A stretch of 5,467 nt of DNA from Verrucomicrobiota bacterium (GTDB taxonomy: Bacteria; Verrucomicrobiota; Verrucomicrobiia; Limisphaerales; UBA9464): NCBI GenBank assembly GCA_947454295.1, contig CANGMO010000198.1, positions 1 through 5,467 of the forward strand, given 5' to 3'. The notes under the pieces are model-generated. The model was not told the origin of the DNA, ran no database searches, and saw only the letters and a list, made by a program, of their open reading frames with translations. Position numbers and translations under genes: made by a program. Shown piece after piece: positions 1-5,467 of the stretch (within the stretch, counting starts at the first letter, position 1; each line of letters starts with the position of its first letter).

Positions 1-1244
1 AGTACCACGAGCAGGAGGCGGAGATCGTCACCCGCGCCGGTCAGAAGGGCGCCGTGACCATCGCCACCAACATGGCGGGTCGCGGCACCGACATCAAATT
101 GGGGGCTGGCGTTTCCGAGATCGGTGGTCTGCACGTGCTTGGCACCGAGCGTCATGAATCGCGCCGCATTGACCGCCAGCTGCGCGGCCGCTGCTCGCGT
201 CAGGGCGATCCGGGTTCCTCCCACTTCTTCGTGTCGCTTGAGGACGACCTCATGCGTCTCTTCGGTTCCGACCGCATCACCAAGGTCATGGAACGCATGG
301 GCCTCGAAGAGGGCCAGGAGCTGGAGCATCCGCTGCTCAACCGCTCCATCGAGACCGCCCAGAAGCGCGTCGAGCAGCACAACTTCCAGATCCGCAAGCG
401 CACGCTCGAGTACGACGACGTGATGAACAAGCAGCGCGAGGTCATCTATGGCTTCCGCAACGAGATCATCCGCTCCGACGACGTTCGCGACCGCCTGATG
501 GACGTGATGGAGGAGGTCGTCCTCCTGAAGGTGCAGGAGTTCACCAGCGCCGAGACCGACCCGGCCGAGTGGAACATCCGCGGCCTGTCCGACTGGGTGA
601 ACCTCAACTTCCCCATCGGCATGCCCGAGGAGGAGATCGTCAAGGCGGCGCGTTCCGGCAAGGATCTCCCGGTCCCCGGCTCGCTGTTCGACGGCCTGAG
701 CGAGGCGCAGTTCGCCACGTTGAACTTCGTCAGCAAGGCCATTCGCGACGCCTACGAGCTGAAGGTCAGCTTCGAGCGTCCCGAGGCGCTGGCCAGCATC
801 GAGCGCTACACCATTCTCAGCGCCATCGACCGGCTGTGGCAGGAACACCTGTACGGCATGGACTCGCTGCGCAGCTCGATCGGTTTGCGCGCCTACGGCC
901 AGCGCGATCCGCTCATCGAGTACAAGTCGGAAGCCTTCAAGCTCTTCGACGAATTGATGGTCAACATCAAGACCGAGGTCTGCCACAACATCTTCCGCAG
1001 CGCCTCCAGCCTGATGGCGTTCGAGCAGTTCCTGCACAATCTCCCGCAGGTCACCACCCATCAGTCGGCCGACGCGTTTGCGAGCGCCGATGCGGCGGCC
1101 GAGGGCGATGCCAGCGGCATGGTGAGTGAAGCCAACCAGGCGTTGGCCAAGGCCCGTCCGGTGCAGGCCACGCCGCGCGTGGGCCGCAACGACGATTGCC
1201 CCTGCGGCAGCGGGAAGAAGTACAAGAACTGCTGCGGCAAGTAA
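1..1244 (+). CDS. secA: Preprotein translocase ATPase SecA, C-terminal part (5' end outside window)
   Basis: SecA is the cytosolic/membrane-peripheral ATPase that drives unfolded preproteins through SecYEG. The reading frame is open from base 3, so the gene starts upstream; 413 residues are present of a family usually about 850-1000 long. Fragment residues 19-32 carry helicase motif V (TIATNMAGRGTDIK) and residues 58-71 motif VI (RQLRGRCSRQGDPG), both in nucleotide-binding domain 2. Then follow SLEDDLMRLFGS, the helical scaffold (LEYDDVMNKQREV near 135-147), and the conserved IDRLWQEHLYGMD and LRAYGQRDPLIEYKSEAF segments near 275-312. An Ala-rich linker of roughly 60 residues leads to the SEC-C zinc motif CPC-x8-CC (Cys 399, 401, 410, 411), which in E. 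coli binds zinc and SecB/phospholipid. The frame is intact and ends TAA at 1242-1244. The Cys-Ser in motif VI, in place of Ala-Gly, suggests a PVC-type lineage. A GTG at 54 is internal, not the start. Confidence 0.98.
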   Translation, partial: YHEQEAEIVTRAGQKGAVTIATNMAGRGTDIKLGAGVSEIGGLHVLGTERHESRRIDRQLRGRCSRQGDPGSSHFFVSLEDDLMRLFGSDRITKVMERMGLEEGQELEHPLLNRSIETAQKRVEQHNFQIRKRTLEYDDVMNKQREVIYGFRNEIIRSDDVRDRLMDVMEEVVLLKVQEFTSAETDPAEWNIRGLSDWVNLNFPIGMPEEEIVKAARSGKDLPVPGSLFDGLSEAQFATLNFVSKAIRDAYELKVSFERPEALASIERYTILSAIDRLWQEHLYGMDSLRSSIGLRAYGQRDPLIEYKSEAFKLFDELMVNIKTEVCHNIFRSASSLMAFEQFLHNLPQVTTHQSADAFASADAAAEGDASGMVSEANQALAKARPVQATPRVGRNDDCPCGSGKKYKNCCGK

Positions 1245-1262
1245 CCCGGCGTCCACGCGTCC

Positions 1263-2519
1263 ATGGCGGAAGTCGTCATCGTTGGCGGCGGCATCATCGG
1301 GCTTTGTACCGCGTTCTACGCGACGCAGGCCGGACACCGGGTCACGGTCATCGACCGCAACCCGGAGCAGCGTGACGGCTGCTCGTACGGCAATGCGGGC
1401 ATGATTGTGCCCAGCCATTTCGTTCCCCTTGCCGCTCCAGGAATGGTGGCCCTGGGATTGAAGTGGATGTGGAATCCGGAGTCGCCGTTCTACATCAAGC
1501 CGCGACTCGATGCCGATCTCATCGCGTGGGCGTTCCGCTTTTGGCGCGCCGCCACGCCGGCCCATGTGGAGCGCGCCGCGCCGATCCTGCGCGACCTCAG
1601 CCTCGCCAGCCGCCGCGCGTACGAGGAACTGGCGGCGCTGCCCGATCTCGACTTCGGTCTGGTCCGCAAGGGCCTGCTGATGCTGTGCAAGACGCAGCAC
1701 GCGCTCGATGACGAGGCCCGCGGCGCCACGCGGGCCCGCTCCCTCGGCATTCCGGCCGACATCCTCGACGCCCGTCAGACCGCCGCGCTCGATCCGGATG
1801 TCACCATGGACATCCTCGGCTCGGTCTATTACCCGCGGGACTGTCATCTCTCGCCCGATCGCCTGATGGCGGGGCTTCAACGGCGTCTGCAGGCGGCCGG
1901 CGTGCGCTGGCTGTGGAACACCGAGGTCACCGGCTGGAACGTGGAGGCGGGCCGCGTGCGTGCGGTGCGGACCAACGGTAGCGGCGGGGAAATCAGGGCC
2001 GATGAGTTCGTGCTGGCCGGTGGATCCTGGTCCACGGGCATTGGCAATGGTCTCGAACTCCATCTGCCGATGCAGGCGGGCAAGGGCTACTCGCTGACGC
2101 TGCCGAAGCCGCGTCAATTGCCGCGACTGTGCTCCATCTTCACCGAGGCCCGCATGGCCATCACGCCGATGGGGGATACCCTGCGGTTTGGCGGCACCAT
2201 GGAAATTGCGGGATTGAACGAGGATGTGAATCCGGTGCGCGTGCGAGGCATTGTGAAGTCGGTGCCGAAGTATTTCCCTGAGTTCCGGATTTCGGATTTC
2301 GAGGGAATCCGTCCGTGGCGCGGATTGCGTCCGTGCTCACCCGACGGCATGCCCTACCTCGGCCGGCCCGCGCGCTTCCGCAATCTCGTCGTGGCCACCG
2401 GCCACGCGATGATGGGCCTGAGCCTGGGCCCGATCACCGGTCAATTGGTGACCGAACTCCTCGGCGGCCAGAGCCCCTCCATTCCCCTCGACCTGCTCCA
2501 CCCCGACCGCTTCGCCTGA
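1263..2519 (+). CDS. dadA: FAD-dependent D-amino-acid dehydrogenase, DadA family (DAO superfamily)
   Basis: The 418-residue product matches the DadA family (E. coli DadA is 432) along its length. DadA oxidatively deaminates D-amino acids to 2-oxo acids and passes electrons to the respiratory chain at the inner membrane. Visible features are the N-terminal Rossmann FAD site VVIVGGGIIG (residues 4-13, GxGxxG) closing with Asp31; SYGNAGMIVP (41-50), matching the family's ANAGxxxP segment; LAGGSWS (251-257); KGYSLTLP (274-281); MAITPMGDTLRFGGTMEIAGLN (298-319); and GLRPCSPDGMPYLGR (354-368) followed by a GH dipeptide (380-381), near-identical in arrangement to E. coli DadA. No extra transmembrane segment is seen. 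ATG 1263 is chosen because the FAD motif begins four residues later; no clear Shine-Dalgarno precedes it. It starts 18 bases after the secA stop, so read-through from secA is likely. Substrate is uncertain: relatives act on D-Ala, other D-amino acids or D-hydroxyproline, and no racemase or epimerase gene is visible nearby to decide. Confidence 0.92.
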   Translation: MAEVVIVGGGIIGLCTAFYATQAGHRVTVIDRNPEQRDGCSYGNAGMIVPSHFVPLAAPGMVALGLKWMWNPESPFYIKPRLDADLIAWAFRFWRAATPAHVERAAPILRDLSLASRRAYEELAALPDLDFGLVRKGLLMLCKTQHALDDEARGATRARSLGIPADILDARQTAALDPDVTMDILGSVYYPRDCHLSPDRLMAGLQRRLQAAGVRWLWNTEVTGWNVEAGRVRAVRTNGSGGEIRADEFVLAGGSWSTGIGNGLELHLPMQAGKGYSLTLPKPRQLPRLCSIFTEARMAITPMGDTLRFGGTMEIAGLNEDVNPVRVRGIVKSVPKYFPEFRISDFEGIRPWRGLRPCSPDGMPYLGRPARFRNLVVATGHAMMGLSLGPITGQLVTELLGGQSPSIPLDLLHPDRFA

Positions 2520-2520
2520 A

Positions 2521-2541
2521 GCGCCGGCGCCGCGGAGGCGC
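2521..2541 (+). repeat. GC-rich palindrome/hairpin just after the dehydrogenase stop
   Basis: GCGCCGGCGC at 2521-2530 is a perfect 10-base palindrome starting two bases after the TGA stop. It overlaps an alternative 5-bp hairpin, GCGCC (2527-2531), loop GCGGA, GGCGC (2537-2541). No T-tract follows, so it does not qualify as a classical intrinsic terminator. It might protect the 3' end or be chance structure in GC-rich DNA. Confidence 0.3.
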
Positions 2542-2615
2542 ACAGATTCGGAGGCGAAGGAAGATGGGAGCTGGTTGATGGAGAAATCCCGGATTCAGCC
2601 AGCCCGTTTGGAGTC

Positions 2616-2629
2616 CCGTCTTCAGACGG
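2616..2629. repeat. Short inverted repeat in the convergent intergenic region
   Basis: CCGTC (2616-2620) and GACGG (2625-2629) form a perfect 5-bp stem around a TTCA loop; the inner T-A could also pair, making a 6-base inverted repeat. It is symmetric on both strands and lies between two convergent genes, but has no T-tract on either side. A weak bidirectional terminator or chance are both possible. Confidence 0.25.
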
Positions 2630-2680
2630 TTCGGCATTCACGGCGTGGTGCGGGCGTTCGACTTTGAGGGGGCAGTATCA

Positions 2681-2700
2681 GGGTTGAAGCACTTCAGCCC
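2681..2700 (+). terminator. Candidate transcription terminator hairpin for the secA-dadA transcript
   Basis: The 9-base arms GGGTTGAAG (2681-2689) and CTTCAGCCC (2692-2700) pair with two bases between them, in practice an 8-bp stem with a GCAC loop. In + strand RNA all positions pair, with one U-G wobble; in - strand RNA the same position is a C-A mismatch, so the stem is better for transcripts coming from dadA. It lies 161 bases past the dadA stop and 34 before the end of the opposing gene. Only two T residues follow, so intrinsic termination would be weak. Confidence 0.35.
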
Positions 2701-2733
2701 TTCAGCGGCCGCACCTGCCTTCATCCAATTGGT

Positions 2734-4770
2734 CTAGAATTTCAAGAAGCGCAGGGTCGGTGTGGTGCTGTCTCCAACCAGTCGGATGAGGCCGGCCTGG
2801 TTTCCCATGATGCGGCGTTCCTTGTTCACCATCAGCAACAGCAGATGCCCTTGCCCATCGAATGCCGCCGCGGCGGGTCCTGCAGAGCAGGTGGTCGAGG
2901 TGGCGATGTCTTGAACCGCGCTGATGTTTTTCGAGGACCACCGCCGGCGGCCGGCGTTGTTGGTCACGTTCACGGGTGGGCTCCAGCGGCCGTCGCCCGT
3001 GCTGATGCTGACAAAATTGTCGTCTGCGTCCGATTCGCCGGAGTCGTTCATCTGCATGACCACCGCCATGCGCCCGCCCGGTCCTTGATAGGCCTGCATG
3101 CCAACGAGCTTGGCCTTGGGGCCCGCCGTCTTTCGAAGGATCACCGGCTCGTCCTCGCTGCCCAGCAGGTAGTCGCGGACGCTCGGGCGTTCACCGGCTG
3201 TGTAGAGCGTGATGAGGTGGCGGCGGCCGGCGGCATCGACGAGCAGCGTCGGGATGTCGCTCCACCGGTGGTAGGACAGGTCCGGCAGATCGACAAAGAC
3301 GCCCGGTTTTCCGCTCTCGAAGAGCTGATACCGAAACTTGTTTCGCAATTCCTCCTTCACGGTGCTGGTGACGCGCGCGACGAAGACCGGATTCCCGGCG
3401 GCATCAAAATGGCCGTTCAGCGTTTCCAGTCCGTCGCACGAAGGGCGAATGTTTCCAGTCGTCTTGCTGCCGGTCACGGGCGTGAGCATGGCCTCGCGCG
3501 GAGGCGTGGCCGTGGCACCGTCGAGTGTGGATTGAAAGACCAGGCCGTTGCCGACTCCATTGAACTGGAATCGAAACACCTTGCCGGTGCCCTGTCGGAT
3601 ATCCACCAGTTCGTCGTGCCACTTGTTCGGGGTCGTGTTCCACGTCACCTGCACCCGTCCCGCCGGATCGAGCCCGGCGTAGAAATCCAGCGAGCCGTCG
3701 TTCTGGAACTCGGTGGATCCGGGCGGATGGATGGGAATGATGCGACTCCACGTGCCGGCCTGGAGCACACGATACACCAGGTTGCAGTGCGCGCTGGTCG
3801 CGGGGGAGAGCGCTACCTGGGAATTGGGTCCCAGTCCCGTGCGCCAGATCACGTAAATGCGATTCGCCCGGTCCGCAACGATCAGGCAGCGCCCGACGTG
3901 CAGTCCGTTTGGATCCTCCGAGAGATTCTTCGGCTCGCTCCAGGTCCGTCCACCGTCGGTGCTCGACCTGTGGTACACGGCCCACTCCATCGGCGGTCCG
4001 TGCAGTTCATTGAAAACCACATGGATCGTGCCGTCGGGTGCGACGGCGATGCCGGGCGATCCCTCCTCTTGGTCGTGTGTCGAGAGTTTGATTCCGTCGA
4101 CCGGCTTCCCGTTCCTGCCTTCAACCTCCAACGATCCATCGGCGCCTTTGCGGACGAGTTCCGAGTTCTCGAGGGGTTGGAGCGGGGTGGCCGGAGGCTG
4201 GACCACGGGCGCTATTGTCGGAGTGGCTGGCGGGGTGACTGCGGGCGGCGGGATCTCAGCTTTGGCGACCTTGGCTGCGATCGCGTCCCCCAGGAGTTTT
4301 CGCACGGCCGCCTTCTCCTCGAAGAGCGGATCCGCGGGGCCCTTGGGTTGGGCGTAGGTGAGGGCGTCGGACCCGTTGGCGCCCTTGAGCGTGGGATCGG
4401 CACCGTGCTTGAGCAGGGCGCGAACGGCGCCCGCCTGCCCGCGTTGCGCGGCACACATCAAGGGGGTGAATCCGAATCCGTCGTTCCGGTTCACATCGGC
4501 ACCCTTGCCGGCGAGGTAATGGACGATGTCCACCTTGCCCAGCAGGGCGGCGGCACCAATCGGCGGCATCTTGCGTTCGTCGAGCGCGTTGAGGTCAGCC
4601 CCGGCGTCGACGGCCGCCTGGACGGCTTCCAGGTCGCCGGACCGGATGGCCTTGGCGAGATCGCCCGCGAGACGCGCGTCGGCCTCCGCGGCGGAGAGGG
4701 AGGTGGTGACGAGGAATCCGAAAAGAAGGCACGCCACGAATCGGGCCGCACCGTTGAGAAGGGTATTCAT
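2734..4770 (-). CDS. Exported ankyrin-repeat protein with C-terminal sialidase-like (BNR/Asp-box) beta-propeller region
   Basis: The 678-residue product has no exact function I can name. Residues 1-28 form a Sec signal peptide: Arg10, hydrophobic stretch 11-23, and small residues for cleavage around 27-30 (SLSAAEA). Ankyrin repeats follow at about 36-65, 66-97 and 98-130 (FTPLMCAAQRG, LLKHGADPTLKG), with a degenerate fourth to about 165. A Pro/Thr/Ala-rich linker spans about 172-200. The remainder (about 205-678) carries one clear Asp-box, STDGGRTW (270-277), a degenerate one at 590-597, and a recurring strand pattern of hydrophobic-Asp-x-x-Gly-x-x-x-Val at 243-255, 298-310, 367-379, 455-467, 511-523 and 637-649, as expected of a beta-propeller. 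The FRIP motif and full set of sialidase catalytic residues are not evident, so binding or scaffolding is as likely as hydrolysis. An acidic stretch DSGESDADDN (576-585) could bind calcium. ATG 4770 is preferred because it puts the signal peptide at the N-terminus; an in-frame GTG at 4818 would add 16 polar residues. The protein should be periplasmic or outside the cell. TAG stop at 2736-2734. Confidence 0.88.
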   Translation of the reverse strand: MNTLLNGAARFVACLLFGFLVTTSLSAAEADARLAGDLAKAIRSGDLEAVQAAVDAGADLNALDERKMPPIGAAALLGKVDIVHYLAGKGADVNRNDGFGFTPLMCAAQRGQAGAVRALLKHGADPTLKGANGSDALTYAQPKGPADPLFEEKAAVRKLLGDAIAAKVAKAEIPPPAVTPPATPTIAPVVQPPATPLQPLENSELVRKGADGSLEVEGRNGKPVDGIKLSTHDQEEGSPGIAVAPDGTIHVVFNELHGPPMEWAVYHRSSTDGGRTWSEPKNLSEDPNGLHVGRCLIVADRANRIYVIWRTGLGPNSQVALSPATSAHCNLVYRVLQAGTWSRIIPIHPPGSTEFQNDGSLDFYAGLDPAGRVQVTWNTTPNKWHDELVDIRQGTGKVFRFQFNGVGNGLVFQSTLDGATATPPREAMLTPVTGSKTTGNIRPSCDGLETLNGHFDAAGNPVFVARVTSTVKEELRNKFRYQLFESGKPGVFVDLPDLSYHRWSDIPTLLVDAAGRRHLITLYTAGERPSVRDYLLGSEDEPVILRKTAGPKAKLVGMQAYQGPGGRMAVVMQMNDSGESDADDNFVSISTGDGRWSPPVNVTNNAGRRRWSSKNISAVQDIATSTTCSAGPAAAAFDGQGHLLLLMVNKERRIMGNQAGLIRLVGDSTTPTLRFLKF

Positions 4771-4920
4771 GGGACTGCGGAAGGGCGCTGAATCTGAATC
4801 AGTACTTCGAGACTCCACACCTCCCGCATTCCAAAGACAACGCCAAAGCAGGATCAGGGAAGGCGCTGCTGAGAGGCGAAAGAGTGGCGGAAGCCGTCAG
4901 TGCTTTATCGCGTGTGGTTC
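4771..4920 (-). promoter_or_regulatory. Upstream region of the ankyrin/propeller gene (promoter not resolved)
   Basis: This 150-base gap on the - strand separates the upstream unknown gene from ATG 4770. It should hold the 5' leader and possibly a promoter, but I find no convincing -35/-10 pair. No Shine-Dalgarno precedes ATG 4770 (the adjacent bases read GCAGTCCC on the coding strand). A GGAGG sits at 4824-4820, only one base before an in-frame GTG (4818-4816), too close for normal use. A tandem CTGAAT repeat (+ strand, 4788-4799) lies in the leader. The two genes could equally share one transcript. Confidence 0.3.
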
Positions 4921-5467
4921 CTAGATGCTGCCGCCGCCCGACTGACTGACCTGACCGTCTTCCATCACTCGGTAGAGCTCCACCCGATCCCATTTTCCAC
5001 CTCTGGAAACCGAGTTGGGCCGCATCCGGTGAACGCAGGAAATGATCCATCCCCACCGGTTCTTAACGTCTGGAGTCCAAAAGTGGAACGAAAGGGCCCC
5101 GCCCCGGATTCTCGGATGGTCGAACCGTTCGGGCGTGGTCCAGTCGGCCGCCACGATCAGCACTTCCTCCTGGGTTGTGGGTTGCTTACGGAGGTAGGCC
5201 TCGACCTTGGTGATCGCTTCCTCGGCGCTCAGCGTGGGGAGCGGGACTTCCGACGGGTTCCATGGGCTGGCACGCGGGTCGCGGGTATAACTTGGAGTCA
5301 CCTCGAAGGGTGCGTCCGTCACCCCATCCTCACGCATCCGGAGAACCCGGGACCGCGAATCGAGATTGGTTTGTCCCGGCGCGACGCGCGGAATCCAGGT
5401 GGCGAACCATCGCCACTCCTGCAGGGCGTTGGTCCATTGGTGTTCCAACGCGGTGGGCATCCGGCAC
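4921..5467 (-). CDS. Hypothetical tryptophan-rich protein, possibly incomplete at its N-terminus
   Basis: I do not recognise this protein. The frame ends with TAG at 4923-4921 and is open to the window edge; the first visible ATG is at 5460, giving 179 residues, but two further in-frame codons (Cys-Arg) precede it without a stop, so the true start may be outside. Numbering from that ATG, there are ten Trp residues (9, 16, 18, 22, 67, 107, 128, 136, 138, 157), far above average. A helical-looking stretch at about 77-93 (LSAEEAITKVEAYLRKQ) precedes a likely alpha/beta or beta core (EEVLIVAADW 98-107, GALSFHFWTPD 121-131, RWGWIISCVH 135-144, KWDRVELYRVMEDGQ 156-170) and a Gly/Ser tail. No signal peptide, membrane helix or catalytic motif is visible, though an N-terminal signal could be cut off. 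It lies 150 bases upstream of the ankyrin/propeller gene on the same strand. The long uninterrupted frame and protein-like composition favour a real gene. Confidence 0.7.
   Translation of the reverse strand, partial: CRMPTALEHQWTNALQEWRWFATWIPRVAPGQTNLDSRSRVLRMREDGVTDAPFEVTPSYTRDPRASPWNPSEVPLPTLSAEEAITKVEAYLRKQPTTQEEVLIVAADWTTPERFDHPRIRGGALSFHFWTPDVKNRWGWIISCVHRMRPNSVSRGGKWDRVELYRVMEDGQVSQSGGGSI

Larger units (their letters stand above)
2520..2733. other. Convergent intergenic region, no gene
   Basis: These 214 bases separate the 3' ends of the dehydrogenase gene (+) and the ankyrin/propeller gene (-). The short open frames crossing it have no recognisable motif and mostly run into the flanking genes. 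It holds three small inverted repeats, listed separately, and a short direct repeat TTCAGC at 2693-2698 and 2701-2706. No RNA gene fold, attachment site or mobile-element end was recognised. Confidence 0.7.

Noticed and set aside
569..1129. A 186-codon + strand frame inside secA
   Set aside because: It is a shifted frame fully inside clearly conserved SecA coding sequence, and its product is a low-complexity Arg/Ala/His-rich string.
2434..2641. Two overlapping short - strand frames across the dehydrogenase 3' end and the intergenic region
   Set aside because: Both overlap conserved coding sequence, start without ribosome binding sites, and encode Arg-rich strings without motifs.
4729..4740. 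FVAC near the N-terminus of the ankyrin/propeller protein as a lipoprotein lipobox
   Set aside because: The Cys is residue 14, before most of the hydrophobic stretch, so there is no room for a lipoprotein signal; an ordinary signal peptidase I site around residues 27-30 fits better.
2845..4791. A 648-codon open frame on the + strand lying antisense to the ankyrin/propeller gene
   Set aside because: Its translation has no recognisable motif and is Arg/Gly/Val-rich, as expected for the antisense of a GC-rich gene. The - strand frame has a signal peptide, ankyrin repeats and an Asp-box, so it is the real one.
4904..4909. GATAAA on the - strand as a possible -10 box for the ankyrin/propeller gene
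   Set aside because: Nothing like TTGACA is found about 17 bases upstream (the bases there read GGCAGC), and it would leave a leader of over 120 bases; too weak to call.
1..5467. CRISPR arrays, tRNA genes, insertion sequences, toxin-antitoxin or defence genes
   Set aside because: No regularly spaced repeats, cloverleaf sequences, transposase/integrase motifs or terminal inverted repeats were found when reading both strands.

Overview
The window is GC-rich DNA, coding on almost its whole length, and looks chromosomal rather than mobile. SecA is the best phylogenetic marker. Its helicase motif VI reads RGRCSRQGDPG where proteobacterial SecA has RGRAGRQGDPG, and a Cys at that place is what I recall from chlamydial SecA (RGRCAR). 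Together with a secreted ankyrin/propeller protein, this points to the PVC superphylum, with Verrucomicrobiota my best guess. The assignment rests on memory of family sequences, not on a search.

Layout. Bases 1-1244 (+) hold the C-terminal 413 residues of SecA, the ATPase motor of Sec protein export, complete to its SEC-C zinc motif. After 18 bases comes 1263-2519 (+), a full-length FAD-dependent DadA-family D-amino-acid dehydrogenase, probably on the same transcript. Bases 2520-2733 are a 214-base convergent intergenic region with several small GC-rich hairpins, one of which (2681-2700) is a candidate terminator. Bases 2734-4770 (-) encode a 678-residue exported protein: signal peptide, ankyrin repeats, proline-rich linker, and a C-terminal region that looks like a beta-propeller with one good Asp-box. 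Bases 4771-4920 are its 150-base upstream gap. Bases 4921-5467 (-) hold the C-terminal part of a tryptophan-rich protein that I do not recognise and that may run off the window.

How the genes fit together. SecA and the dehydrogenase share strand and spacing but no obvious pathway, so their adjacency is most likely simple co-transcription. The ankyrin/propeller protein would be a Sec substrate, and the unknown gene lies upstream of it on the same strand, so the two could be one transcription unit. I see no tRNA, rRNA, CRISPR array, insertion sequence, integrase or phage gene. I found no convincing new multi-gene system; the most unusual item is the secreted ankyrin-propeller fusion and its unknown neighbour.
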